In this document: positions 42,264-51,310 of the stretch, in pieces
Numbering within the stretch: position 1 is the stretch's first letter
How the letters are laid out: each line of letters starts with the position of its first letter
Source of the DNA: Labilithrix sp.
GTDB taxonomy: Bacteria > Myxococcota_A > Polyangia > Polyangiales > Polyangiaceae
DNA: 64,000 bases
NCBI GenBank assembly: GCA_019637195.1
Contig: JAHBWA010000012.1
Coordinates: 42,091 to 106,090 of the forward strand
Reading direction: 5' to 3'
Notes under the pieces: model-generated
The model's input: the letters and a program-made list of their open reading frames with translations, nothing else
Database searches by the model: none
Told to the model about the DNA's origin: nothing
Program-made: the position numbers and the translations under genes

Positions 42264-43838
42264 ATGCTCTTCAACAGCCCCGTCTACGGCGTCTTTCTCC
42301 TCGTCACGTACGTGGCGTTCTGGGCGCTGCGCCGGCGGTCGTTGCTGCGGCCGCTGTTCTTGATGGCGGCGAGCTACGTCTTTTACTTCGTCGGGACGTA
42401 CGACTCGGCGCGCGAGCAGGACGTCCCGCTCGGGCCGCTCGGCTGGACGATCCTCTGCGTGGGGATCATCTTCGTCGGCAGCACGCTCGACTTCTGGATC
42501 GGCCGCGCGCTCGGGCGGACCGAGAACCCCACCACGCGCAAGGCGCTGCTGCTCGCGTCGGTCTTCTACTACCTGGGCGTCCTCTCGGTCTTCAAGTACT
42601 TCAACTTCGCCGTCGACACCGTGGCCGAGGTGGCCGCGTGGCTCGGCGTCGAGCTCTCGCCGACGCACCTCCGGCTCGTCCTGCCCTTCGGGATCTCGTT
42701 CTTCACGTTCGAGACGATGAGCTACACGATCGACGTCTACCGGCGCGAGATCCCGCCGGCCGATCGCTACCTCGATTACCTCCTCTTCGTCGCGTTCTTC
42801 CCGCACCTCGTCGCGGGGCCGATCGTCCGGCCGAAGTCGATGCTCCCGCAGCTCGCCGCCGAGCCGGTCGCGAGCGACGCGATGCGCGCGGAGGGGCTGT
42901 TTTTGATCGCGACCGGGCTGATGAAGAAGATCGTCATCGGCGACTACCTCGGCCTGAACCTCGTCAACCGCGTGTTCGACAACCCCGAGCGCTACACGTC
43001 GCTCGAGGTGCTGGTCGGCGTCTACGCGTACGCGATCAAGATCTACGCGGACTTCTCCGGCTACAGCGACGTCGCGATCGGCAGCGCGAAGCTCTTCGGC
43101 TACGAGCTGCCGCGGAACTTCGACGCGCCGTACACGTCGGCGGATCTCCAGGAGTTCTGGCGCCGCTGGCACATCTCGCTCTCCACGTGGCTCCGCGACT
43201 ACCTCTACGTCACGCTCGGCGGCAACCGCGGGAGCACGTGGAAGACGTACCGGAACCTCCTCCTCACGATGGTGCTCGGCGGCCTCTGGCACGGCGCCTC
43301 GTGGAACTTCGTCATCTGGGGCGGGCTCCACGGCGGCGCGCTGGCGGTGAACCGCGCGTGGCAGCGCGCCCGTCAGGCGAAGCGCCCGATGCAGCCGCTC
43401 GGCGCGCCGTACCGCGCGGTGCCGGCGCCGAGCGCGGCCGACGCGAAGCCGAACGTCCCGGTCGCCGGCGGCGCCGAGATCGTCCGGCCGCCCGCCGTGA
43501 TGACGCCGGGGCGCGTGGTCGCCGTGCTCGCGACGTTCCACTTCGTCTGCTTCGCGTGGATCTTCTTCCGCGCGCCGACGTTCGCGCACGCCACGCTCAT
43601 GCTCGAGCGCATGGGCAAGCTCTCCGAGGGCGCGCCGAACCTCACGTCGCGGATCCTCCTCGTCCTCGCGCTCGGGCTCGTGACGCACTTCACCCCGCGC
43701 TCGATCTACGAGCGCATCCAGGGCACCTTCGTGCGGAGCCCGGCGGTCGTCCAGGGCGTGGTCCTCGCCGCGTGCGCGTACGTGGTCCACTTCGCCGCCG
43801 GCGCCAAGGCGGAGCCGTTCATCTACGGCCAGTTCTGA
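42264..43838 (+). CDS. MBOAT-family membrane O-acyltransferase (AlgI-like)
   Basis: 524 residues, about ten or more membrane helices. It starts MLFNSPVYGVFLLVTYVAFW as in AlgI. Conserved MBOAT motifs: GISFFTFETMSYTIDVYR, ADFSGYSDVAIGSAKLFGYELP and WRRWHISLSTWLRDYLY, with the catalytic His in VLGGLWHGASWNF. The family moves acetyl groups across the membrane to polysaccharide or peptidoglycan and works with an SGNH-type transferase, of which two are nearby (39843 and 33367). No clear ribosome binding site (GCGGGAGC before the ATG). Confidence 0.93.
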   Translation: MLFNSPVYGVFLLVTYVAFWALRRRSLLRPLFLMAASYVFYFVGTYDSAREQDVPLGPLGWTILCVGIIFVGSTLDFWIGRALGRTENPTTRKALLLASVFYYLGVLSVFKYFNFAVDTVAEVAAWLGVELSPTHLRLVLPFGISFFTFETMSYTIDVYRREIPPADRYLDYLLFVAFFPHLVAGPIVRPKSMLPQLAAEPVASDAMRAEGLFLIATGLMKKIVIGDYLGLNLVNRVFDNPERYTSLEVLVGVYAYAIKIYADFSGYSDVAIGSAKLFGYELPRNFDAPYTSADLQEFWRRWHISLSTWLRDYLYVTLGGNRGSTWKTYRNLLLTMVLGGLWHGASWNFVIWGGLHGGALAVNRAWQRARQAKRPMQPLGAPYRAVPAPSAADAKPNVPVAGGAEIVRPPAVMTPGRVVAVLATFHFVCFAWIFFRAPTFAHATLMLERMGKLSEGAPNLTSRILLVLALGLVTHFTPRSIYERIQGTFVRSPAVVQGVVLAACAYVVHFAAGAKAEPFIYGQF

Positions 43839-43862
43839 GGAGCGGCGCCCGCGGCGGGGACG

Positions 43863-44543
43863 TCAACGCCTCTTCAGGGTCCAGACGCCCTCCTCCGAAC
43901 CGGCGCTCCTGCCGCTGTACTCGAGCGTCGCGCCCTTGTCGCAGAACGCGTAGGTCTCGCCGTCGGCGGTGGTGACGTTGCTCCCGCTCACGGTGAAGGT
44001 GGTGGCGCTGTTCGCGGTCTCTTCGCTCTCGATCGTGCAGACGCAGTCGGTCGTCCCCGTGCACGAGATCGAGCCGAAGGCGCTCTTGTACGCGTCGGCG
44101 AGCGCGGCGCACTGGCCCGCCGAGCAGGCCGCGGGGACGACGATCGAGCCGGAGATCTTGACGGTCGCCCTGCGGGAGAGCGCGCTGTCCTTGAAGTAGA
44201 GCGAGCCGACGGCCGTGACCTTCGCGTTCGTCGTGTCGAGTGACGGGCATGTCTCGCGCGCGCTCGCGAACACGTCGTCGACGCAGCCGCTCGTGTAGTC
44301 GTACGTGCCCTCCGGGGAGCCGCCGCACGCGCTGAACGGCGCGCAGGTGCCGGCCACTTCAATTACGGCGGTCGACGGCGGAGGCAACGACGGATCCGGC
44401 GTGCCCGAGCCTGAGGAGCCTGAGGAGCCTGAGGAGCCTGAGGAGCCGGAGCTTGGGCCCTCGCCGTCGTGCACGGTCGTGGAGCACGCGGCGGCGGCGG
44501 CGAGGAGAAGGACGGACGCAGACACGTGGAAGTAGCGGTGCAT
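43863..44543 (-). CDS. Cys-rich lipoprotein with SGS linker
   Basis: 226 residues. Strong AAGGAG site 6 nt before the ATG at 44543; signal with lipobox AAAAC. A Gly/Ser linker (four GSS/SGS units from 9-bp tandem repeats CTGAGGAGC) follows, then a domain with eight or more Cys: GTCAPFSACGGSPEG, SGCVDDVF, ETCPSLD, AACSAGQCAALAD, SISCTGTTDCVCTIE, AFCDKG. They likely form disulfides outside the cytoplasm. The 9-bp repeats are in frame. Unknown family. Convergent with the MBOAT gene, 24 bp apart. Confidence 0.8.
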   Translation of the reverse strand: MHRYFHVSASVLLLAAAAACSTTVHDGEGPSSGSSGSSGSSGSSGSGTPDPSLPPPSTAVIEVAGTCAPFSACGGSPEGTYDYTSGCVDDVFASARETCPSLDTTNAKVTAVGSLYFKDSALSRRATVKISGSIVVPAACSAGQCAALADAYKSAFGSISCTGTTDCVCTIESEETANSATTFTVSGSNVTTADGETYAFCDKGATLEYSGRSAGSEEGVWTLKRR

Positions 44544-44765
44544 GTTGACTCCTTGGCAGCGGATAAGGGCCCCTCGCGTCGAGGGGATGCTCTCGCGAGT
44601 TGCACGTCGGGTGCCTCGCGCGAGCTCGCGCAACGTGGCGAGACCGCGGACGCGACCGCGTCATCGGCGGCGCAGCGGGGGTCCTCGCGGGGCCGCGGGG
44701 GGCGTCGTCCGCGACGCGGTCGGTTCCCGTCGGCCCGGCGTCGCGGGTGCGGTAAAACCGTGCCG

Positions 44766-45194
44766 ATGGCCATCGAGAAGAGGGACCCGCGCGCGCGCAT
44801 CGGCTTCGGCATCGCCAACGTGGCGGTCGCGGCGTTCGCCGTCATCGGCGTGTTCCGCTTCCTCCCGACGCGCTGGTGGGTGGTCGACACGGGCGCGGTC
44901 GCCGTCGGTCTCCTGCTCGGCTCGTCGGGCCTCGCGCTGCTCGCCAAGGCGCCCGTCGCCGAGCCGCTCACCCGCGCGGCGGCGGCGGTCGTGCTCGCGA
45001 TCGGCCTCGCGCTGTTCGCGGCGATCGTCACGACGGCCGGGTGGATCGGCGGCGTCTACGGCCAGGTCGGCGCCAACGGCGCGATCATCTTCGGCCTCGT
45101 CGGGGCGCTCGTCCTGCCGTACGTCGTCGTGCTCCCCGCCGTCGAGCTCGCGTGGATCGGCCCGCCGCGCGGCAAGAACGCGAGGCGGGAGTGA
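44766..45194 (+). CDS. Small four-helix membrane protein
   Basis: 142 residues with four hydrophobic segments (ANVAVAAFAVIGVFRFLP, GAVAVGLLLGSSGLALLAK, VVLAIGLALFAAIVTTAGWIGG, GAIIFGLVGALVLPYVVVLPAVEL). No motif I can name. It ends with a GTGA overlap with the next gene, so the two are translated together and may form one complex. A GTG at 44760 is an alternative start. Confidence 0.65.
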   Translation: MAIEKRDPRARIGFGIANVAVAAFAVIGVFRFLPTRWWVVDTGAVAVGLLLGSSGLALLAKAPVAEPLTRAAAAVVLAIGLALFAAIVTTAGWIGGVYGQVGANGAIIFGLVGALVLPYVVVLPAVELAWIGPPRGKNARRE

Positions 45195-46891
45195 GCCGGC
45201 GCGCGCTCGGGCGCCTGCTCGCCGCCTACGCCGCGCTCCTCTTCCTCTGGTGCGTCGGTGTCCGCGCGTGGTTCTCGCTCGGCGCCCCGCCCGGCGAGGT
45301 CGTCGTCGAGAGCTCCTGGAAGGACGGCGCGCGCGTCGGGCGCGTCGTGCGGGCGCCGGGCGACACGTCGCCGCCCGCGCCTCCCGCGGGCGGCGTCGCG
45401 ACCCTGGAGGCCGTCACCGGCGAGGCGCCGCTCTACGCGCACCCGCTCCTCTTCACGCTCGGGCTCGTCCCGGGCCGCGACGGCGTGAAGGCGGAGCTCG
45501 ACGGCAAGGTCGCGTACGCGACGGTCGACGATCTCCTGGCCCTTCAGGCCTACGACCGCGCGCACCTGTGGGCGGCGGCCAGCTTCGGTTGGGGCACCCA
45601 CCGGGCGACCGTGCTCCATGTCCTGTCCGAGCAGCTCGGCGTCCAGGCGCACGAGATCGCCGAGCGCGCGAAGCTCACGCGGGTGCGCTTCGAACGCCGC
45701 GCGCCGCCGGACGCGCCGGGCCCCGGAGCGCCGAGCGCCGCTGCCACGCCCCCCGACCGGATCACCGAGGCCAACCTCTCGCGCGAGGTCGTCCTCCGCG
45801 GCGTGCGCGAGGCGGGGACGCACCTCGCGCGCGCCGTCGACGACGACGGGCGCTTTCGCTACATGATCGACGCGTCGACGAACACGACCTTGCCCGGCTA
45901 CAACTGGCCGCGGCACTCCGGCTCGACGTTCTTCCTCGCGCAAGCGGCGTCGGTGCTCGACGATCCGTTCGTCCGCTACGCGACGCTCCGCGCGGCGGCG
46001 CGCCTGCGCGACGAGATGATGCGCGACTGCGGCGGGCACCGCTGCGTCTGCGAGGACGGCGAGATCGCCGAGATCGGCTCGAGCGCCCTCGCGCTCATCG
46101 CGTTCACCGAGGTCGTGGGCACGGGCGCCGACGGCGCGTACCGCCCGGCCATCGCCCAGCTCGCGGCGTTCCTACGGAGCCAGCAGCGACCGGACGGCGA
46201 GTTTCAGCACCAGTTCAACCGGGTGACGAAGCAGCCGATCGACGTCCAGTTCCTCTACTTCAGCGGCGAAGCGACGCTCGCGCTCGCGCGGGCGCACCGC
46301 ATCACCGGCGATCCGGCCGATCTTGACGCCGCGCGCCGCGGCCTCGCGCGCCTCTCGGGGAGCGGCTGGAGCTTCTTCGGCAGCCGCTACTACTTCAGCG
46401 AGGAGCACTGGACCTGCCAGGCGGTCGCGGAGCTCTGGGATCGGGCTCCCGAGCAGGAGGGGCTCTCGTTCTGCGCGCGCTGGCACGAGTACCAGCGGCG
46501 CCTCCAGCAGGACGCGGACGAGACGCCCTTCGATGCGGACGGCGCGTTCGGGCTCGGGCCGCTCGTCTCGCCGCGCGTCACCCCGGCGTCGAGCCGCGGC
46601 GAGGCCGCCGGGGCGCTCCTCGATGTGCTCGTGCGCGAGCGCCTCGCCGGCCGGGGCGCGCGGAACGACGAGCTCGTCCTCGTCGAACGCGAGCTCCGTC
46701 GCGCGCTCGCGTTCGTTTTGCGCAACCAGCTCGCCCCCGGGCCGGCTCACCTCTTCGCGGATCCTGTGGCGGTGCGCGGCGCGGTGCCAGGAAGCCCCGT
46801 CGACTGGCAGCTTCGCATCGATTACGCCCAGCACGCCGGCAGCATGATGGTGCGGTGGTTGGAGGTCGACGCGCTCGCCGCAGCGCGGTGA
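45191..46891 (+). CDS. Membrane-anchored alpha/alpha-barrel protein, possible polysaccharide enzyme
   Basis: 566 residues. GTG start inside the stop of the small membrane protein. N-terminal hydrophobic segment (LLAAYAALLFLWCVGV), a linker domain, then from about residue 200 a helical domain with the rhythm of a six-hairpin barrel: STFFLAQAASVLDDPFV, SSALALIAFTEVVG, LAAFLRSQQRPDGEFQHQFN, YFSGEATLALARAHRI, SRYYFSEEHWTCQAVAELWD. Proteins of this fold include epimerases, lyases and LanC-like and terpene cyclase-like enzymes. Conserved CGGHRCVCEDGE and EEHWTC could bind metal. I cannot name the activity. Confidence 0.6.
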   Translation: MSRRALGRLLAAYAALLFLWCVGVRAWFSLGAPPGEVVVESSWKDGARVGRVVRAPGDTSPPAPPAGGVATLEAVTGEAPLYAHPLLFTLGLVPGRDGVKAELDGKVAYATVDDLLALQAYDRAHLWAAASFGWGTHRATVLHVLSEQLGVQAHEIAERAKLTRVRFERRAPPDAPGPGAPSAAATPPDRITEANLSREVVLRGVREAGTHLARAVDDDGRFRYMIDASTNTTLPGYNWPRHSGSTFFLAQAASVLDDPFVRYATLRAAARLRDEMMRDCGGHRCVCEDGEIAEIGSSALALIAFTEVVGTGADGAYRPAIAQLAAFLRSQQRPDGEFQHQFNRVTKQPIDVQFLYFSGEATLALARAHRITGDPADLDAARRGLARLSGSGWSFFGSRYYFSEEHWTCQAVAELWDRAPEQEGLSFCARWHEYQRRLQQDADETPFDADGAFGLGPLVSPRVTPASSRGEAAGALLDVLVRERLAGRGARNDELVLVERELRRALAFVLRNQLAPGPAHLFADPVAVRGAVPGSPVDWQLRIDYAQHAGSMMVRWLEVDALAAAR

Positions 46892-47697
46892 TCGGCTGGG
46901 CCTACCTCTTGCTCCCTCGACGGTAGTGCTTCGTCACTCACCCACGACCGAGAAGTCACGCGGCGCCCTCGGTCGGCGCCGAGGTCGAGGGCCGACGAGG
47001 TGGGGGCAGGCAGCGGTGGTGTCGAGCGAGGAGCGGGCAGGTGGCCCGCGCGGCGGCGGTGCGCCTACATCGCCCCCCCGAAATGCGCAAGAAAAGTGGT
47101 CAGTTCAAAAGTGCGATCGTAGCTTTACTGAAGCGCGGGGTGATTCTTCAGCCCTCGAGCTCAACAGTCGAAAGCGACCTGGGAGGGTGATGCCGAACGA
47201 ATGCTGGCAACGGTGGGAGGCGCCGCTCGTACAGAGCGATGCCGACGCTCACATCGTTACCCAGTCCAGCATCGAGCAAGGCCCCATGCGGCGGGACCCG
47301 CGGGGAACCTTCCGTGCACGAGGCGCCAGTACCGGCCCTGCACGACGAGATGACACGAGACACGGCGAGAGCCAGAACGAAAACGATACGAACCCACAGC
47401 GCGCCTCCGCGATGGGCAGCGCTGTGGAAGCGAGCAGGCGTTCGCGTGGCGACGATGGGACGTTCGAAAATCCCATCGAGCTCGCGACGAACGTCGCGCG
47501 ATTCGGCGTCAGCGCGTTCGCGCGTCTGGCGCATGTCAACGGAGCGCTCGAGGCGAGCGACGGTCACACCTACGAGGTCCAAGAAACCGACGGTGTCGAC
47601 CCGAGCGAGCGGAGAGCCTCTCAAGCCACCGTCGGGGACGGGTGCCCCGGCGTTGTCACGATGAATCGGCTGCGTGTAGCAGCCAAAGAGGTAATGG
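46892..47697. other. 806-bp stretch with ambiguous coding on both strands
   Basis: A rightward frame (46926-47807) and a leftward one (47148-47765) share codon boundaries, so composition does not separate them. The rightward frame has a protein-like patch at about 47455-47620 (FENPIELATNVARFGVSAFA, then GALEASDGHTYEVQET) but runs 110 bp into the next gene. The leftward one has a hydrophobic stretch ALWVRIVFVLALAV. The part 47080-47170 is unusually AT-rich for this window. A degraded gene or a recently acquired piece is possible. I do not call a gene. Confidence 0.35.
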
Positions 47698-47985
47698 ATG
47701 GCCCTCTCAACACGTTCCCGCGAGTACGCGGGGGCTCCAATCATCACGTCTCTCGAGGCGCTCACGCTCGAGGAGGCACTGGCCTACTTGGACTCGGCGG
47801 AGGGTGACGAGCTCACGGCGGCGTATTCGCTCGCCCGGGATCGCAACCTGCTCGACGGAGACAAGGACGAGCCAGATGAGGCGGAGGTACACCATGCTCT
47901 GTTCCTGTTGCGCCGCGCTCGCGGGCTCAACGCGCCCAGCTTCGACCTGATGCGCGTTCAGCTCCGCCGGCTCATCGCAGCGTAG
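47698..47985 (+). CDS. Small conserved-looking acidic protein
   Basis: 95 residues, no signal peptide. A GAGG ribosome binding site lies 7 nt before the ATG at 47698. Sequence LEEALAYLDSAEGDELTAAYSLARDRNLLDG followed by HHALFLLRRARG and FDLMRVQLRRL suggests a helical DUF, with GC-rich third positions typical of real genes here. No match I can name. A 12-bp-stem hairpin follows 21 bp after the stop. Confidence 0.6.
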   Translation: MALSTRSREYAGAPIITSLEALTLEEALAYLDSAEGDELTAAYSLARDRNLLDGDKDEPDEAEVHHALFLLRRARGLNAPSFDLMRVQLRRLIAA

Positions 47986-48005
47986 AACCGAGAACGAGAA
48001 TCGAG

Positions 48006-48041
48006 CCCGGGCCGAGAGAGTCACCCACTTCTCGGCCCGGG
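48006..48041 (+). terminator. 12-bp perfect stem hairpin
   Basis: Arms CCCGGGCCGAGA (48006-48017) and TCTCGGCCCGGG (48030-48041) pair perfectly around a 12-nt loop, 20 bp after the stop of the small gene. No T-tract follows directly. It is a likely transcription end or mRNA-stability hairpin. Confidence 0.6.
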
Positions 48042-48082
48042 ACCGATGGATGGACAACGTCCGTCGGCGGAGGGAGTTAAGG

Positions 48083-48100
48083 GCGCGACCGCGCTTTTTT
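48083..48100 (+). terminator. Short stem with six T, intrinsic-terminator-like
   Basis: GCGC-GACC-GCGC stem-loop followed at once by TTTTTT, a rare T-run in this window. Together with the hairpin at 48006 it may end transcription before the monooxygenase gene at 48228. Confidence 0.45.
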
Positions 48101-48227
48101 GCGCCGCGCAGCTTCTGCGCGAGCCCGAGCGTCGGCGAGCCCGAGCGGCCTGTCTTCAGGAGCCATCCGGCTCGCCCGCGCGCGGGCGAGATGGTAGAGG
48201 CGTCGGCGAGAAGGAAAGCTCGCTCCC

Positions 48228-50480
48228 ATGAAGATCGTGTGCATCGGCGGCGGCCCCGCGGGTCTCTACTTCGCGCTCCTCTACAAGAAGGCCCGACCGG
48301 ACGCGGAGATCACCGTCGTCGAGCGCAACGCGCCCGGGGTGACCTTCGGCTGGGGCGTCGTGTTCTCCGACGAGACGCTCTCTTACCTCGAGGAGAACGA
48401 CCGGCCCACGCACGAGTCGATCACCAAGAGCTTCGCGCACTGGGACGCGATCGACATCCACTACAAGGGCGCCTGCCTCCGCTCGGGCGGTCACGGCTTC
48501 TCCGGCATCGCGCGCAAGGAGCTCCTCCGCATCCTCCAGGAGCGCTGCCTCGAGCTCGGCGTGAAGCTCCTGTTCGACACCGAGGTCGACGACCACGAGG
48601 CGCTCGTCTCACGCCTCGGCGGCGCCGATCTCGTCATCGCTTGCGACGGCGTGAAGAGCAAGATCCGCGACCGCTTCGCCGACGCGTTCGTGCCGTCGAT
48701 CGATCTCCGCCGCGCCCGCTACATGTGGCTCGGGACGAAGAAGAAGTTCGACGCGTTCACCTTCTACTTCGAAGAGAACGAGCACGGCATGTTCCAGGTG
48801 CATGCCTACCGCTTCGACGACGACACGAGCACGTTCATCGCCGAGTGCGACGAGGCCTCGTTCCGCGCCGCCGGCCTCGACGAGATGTCGACGGAAGAGA
48901 GCATCGCGTACCTCGAGAAGCTCTTCGGGAAGCACCTCGGCGGCGAGCGCCTCCTCGCGAACCGCTCGCAGTGGGTGCAGTTCCCGACCGTGAAGAACGA
49001 GAAGTGGAGTCACGGCAACGTCGTCTTGATGGGCGACGCGGCGCACACCGCGCACTTCTCGATCGGCTCGGGGACGAAGATGGCGATGGAGGACTCGATC
49101 GCCCTCGTCAAGGCGCTGCTCGAGCACCCGTCGAGCGTCCCGCGCGCGCTCGAGGCCTACGAGGAGGAGCGCCGGCCGATCGTCGAGCGAACGCAGAAGG
49201 CCGCGCAGGACAGCCTGGTCTGGTTCGAGAACGTGAAGCGTTACCGCGACCTCGAGCCGACGCAGTTCGCGTTCAGCTTGCTCACGCGCAGCAAGCGGAT
49301 CACGTTCGACAACCTGAAGCTCCGCGACACGGCGTTCGCCGAGCACGTCCGCTCCTGGCACGAGGAGCGCGCCGCCGGCGCGAAGGCGGGGGCGCCGGCG
49401 ATGTTCACGCCGCTGACGCTGCGCGGCCTAGAGCTCCCGAACCGCGTCGTCGTCTCGCCGATGTGCATGTACTCGGCGGTCGACGGCCTGCCGAACGACT
49501 TCCACTTCGCGCACTACCTCGCGCGGGCGATGGGCGGCGCCGGCCTCGTGATGTGCGAGATGACCGACGTGTCGCGCGAGGGCCGAATCTCGCCCGGCTG
49601 CGCGGGGATGTACTTGCCGGAGCACCTCACGGCCTGGCAGCGCATCGTCTCGGCGGCGCGCGGACAGAGCGGCTCGAAGATCGGGATGCAGCTCGGTCAC
49701 GCCGGCCGCAAGGCGTCGACCAAGGTCATGTGGGAGGGCAGCGATCGCCCGCTCGAGACCGGCAACTGGCCGATCATGAGCGCGTCGCCGCTGCCGTACT
49801 ACCCGGACAGCCAGGTCCCGCGCGAGATGGATCGCGCCGACATGGACGCGGTGAAGGCCGACTACGTCCGCGCCGCGACGTGGGCCGACGAGGCGGGCTT
49901 CGACCTGCTCGAGGTCCACATGGCGCACGGCTATCTCCTGGCGAGCTTCCTCTCGCCGCTCACGAACGTCCGCTCCGACACGTACGGCGGCTCGCGCGAG
50001 GGGCGGATGCGGTACCCGCTCGAGGTGCTCGAGGCGGTGCGCGCGGCCTGGCCGAAGCACAAGCCGCTCAGCGTGCGCATCTCCGCGACCGACTGGCTCC
50101 CGGGCGGCGTCGACGACGAGGACGTGATCGCGCTCGCGCGGGCGCTCAAGGAGCGCGGCACCGACGTCATCGACGTCTCGTGCGGCATGACCACGCCCGA
50201 CTCGCGCCCGAAGTTCTACGGCCGCATGTACCAGGCCTACTGGTCGGACATGGTCAAGAACGAGGTGAAGATCCCGACCATCACCGTCGGCAACGTCTCG
50301 AGCGCCGACCAGATCAACACGCTCATCCTCTCGGGTCGCGCCGATCTCTGCGCGCTCGCGCGCCCGCACCTCGCGAACCCGCACTTCACGCTCGGGGCGG
50401 CGATCGAGCAGGGCTACCGCGACGTGTTCATCCCGAGCCAGTACGGCATCGTCCGCCCGCTCCCCGCGCGCCCGGCGTGA
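48228..50480 (+). CDS. Fused flavin monooxygenase/Old-Yellow-Enzyme of anthraniloyl/salicylyl-CoA type
   Basis: 750 residues, two domains. 1-380: FAD-dependent aromatic hydroxylase with GGGPAGLYFALLYKK (FAD), WGVVFSD, GDAAHTAHFSIGSGTK (flavin-binding end). 390-750: Old-Yellow-Enzyme reductase with FTPLTLRGLELPNRVVVSPMC, QLGHAGRKAST, LLEVHMAHGYLLASFLSPLTN and GGSREGR. This fusion is known in 2-aminobenzoyl-CoA monooxygenase/reductase and salicylyl-CoA 5-hydroxylase, which hydroxylate and reduce the CoA-bound ring. No CoA ligase or ring-cleavage gene is adjacent, so the substrate is not set by context. No operon partners. Confidence 0.9.
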   Translation: MKIVCIGGGPAGLYFALLYKKARPDAEITVVERNAPGVTFGWGVVFSDETLSYLEENDRPTHESITKSFAHWDAIDIHYKGACLRSGGHGFSGIARKELLRILQERCLELGVKLLFDTEVDDHEALVSRLGGADLVIACDGVKSKIRDRFADAFVPSIDLRRARYMWLGTKKKFDAFTFYFEENEHGMFQVHAYRFDDDTSTFIAECDEASFRAAGLDEMSTEESIAYLEKLFGKHLGGERLLANRSQWVQFPTVKNEKWSHGNVVLMGDAAHTAHFSIGSGTKMAMEDSIALVKALLEHPSSVPRALEAYEEERRPIVERTQKAAQDSLVWFENVKRYRDLEPTQFAFSLLTRSKRITFDNLKLRDTAFAEHVRSWHEERAAGAKAGAPAMFTPLTLRGLELPNRVVVSPMCMYSAVDGLPNDFHFAHYLARAMGGAGLVMCEMTDVSREGRISPGCAGMYLPEHLTAWQRIVSAARGQSGSKIGMQLGHAGRKASTKVMWEGSDRPLETGNWPIMSASPLPYYPDSQVPREMDRADMDAVKADYVRAATWADEAGFDLLEVHMAHGYLLASFLSPLTNVRSDTYGGSREGRMRYPLEVLEAVRAAWPKHKPLSVRISATDWLPGGVDDEDVIALARALKERGTDVIDVSCGMTTPDSRPKFYGRMYQAYWSDMVKNEVKIPTITVGNVSSADQINTLILSGRADLCALARPHLANPHFTLGAAIEQGYRDVFIPSQYGIVRPLPARPA

Positions 50481-50481
50481 G

Positions 50482-51081
50482 TCAGCGCTCGGAGCGGAGC
50501 TTGTCGTAGTCGGCGGCTGCCGCCTCGACCACGGCGAGGTCGCGCGTCGCCTTCTCGGCGTCGGCGAGGAGCTCGGCGGTGAAGATCGTGAGGCCCCAGA
50601 TGCCGTTGTCTCGCTTGCGGAACGGCCAGCGGGTGCCCTGGACGGTGATCACGCTGGCGCGCTCGCCCTTCGCGTCGACGTCGACGCGAAGGACGCCCGA
50701 CATGTCCTTGCGCAAGCGTCGCGACCATCGTCGCGTCCGGTAGAGGTGCGCGAAGACGTCGCTGCCGTCGGGGGCGTCCGCGAACGGGGCGTAGGAGAGG
50801 GCGAGCTCGCCGCGCTGCGGCTCGGGGTAGCTCGCGACGACCCGGTCGCGCGCCTTTCGCCGCATGTCGCGGAGCGTGTAGCAGGCCCACTGGGCCTCGG
50901 TCTCGAGGTAAGCGAAGAAGCCCGCCGGATCGTCGCTGCCGACGCTGCGCGCGACGCGCATGTACGCGCCCTCCGGCGTGCGATCGGGAGGATAGGGTCG
51001 GAAGAGCAGCGCGAACGCCGCGCCGGGGACGAGCAGCGTGCCCGCGGCCACGGCGAGCATCTTTCGGCGCGACACGGTCAT
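50482..51081 (-). CDS. Secreted/anchored protein of unknown function with Tat-like start
   Basis: 199 residues from the ATG at 51081. Start TVSRRKMLAVAAGTLLVPGAAF is a Tat-like/anchor signal with SRRK. The rest is soluble, charged and rich in Trp/Tyr/Arg (YTLRDMRRKARDRVVAS, RWSRRLRKDMSGVLRV, RWPFRKRDNGIWGL). It recalls the domain of unknown function in many proteobacterial Tat substrates. Convergent with the monooxygenase gene and divergent from egtB. No ligand motif seen. Confidence 0.6.
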   Translation of the reverse strand: MTVSRRKMLAVAAGTLLVPGAAFALLFRPYPPDRTPEGAYMRVARSVGSDDPAGFFAYLETEAQWACYTLRDMRRKARDRVVASYPEPQRGELALSYAPFADAPDGSDVFAHLYRTRRWSRRLRKDMSGVLRVDVDAKGERASVITVQGTRWPFRKRDNGIWGLTIFTAELLADAEKATRDLAVVEAAAADYDKLRSER

Positions 51082-51310
51082 GCGGCGGACCCGGGCGTCA
51101 TACGCGATCTCGCGGCGTGGTGCTCGCGCTCGCGGCGGTCGCGCGCTCCGCTGGACCTCGCGCCTGCGGCAACGCACCACGTCGCTCGAGCGTCGCCGAG
51201 GAACGGATCGTGTCTGTGTGATGCGGAGCGATGGTTGGAGAGCAAAGGATCTGCGGCGAGCGAACGAGTTCGGGCTTGTCGCTGAAAGTCTACGCGTCTA
51301 TTCGGTGCGG

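Noticed and set aside
47148..47765. 205-residue minus-strand protein with a hydrophobic segment
   Set aside because: No ribosome binding site or domain, it covers the start of a better small gene on the other strand, and composition does not favour it.
48083..48100. T-run as part of a riboswitch before the monooxygenase gene
   Set aside because: No conserved aptamer-like stems are visible; a simple terminator is enough.
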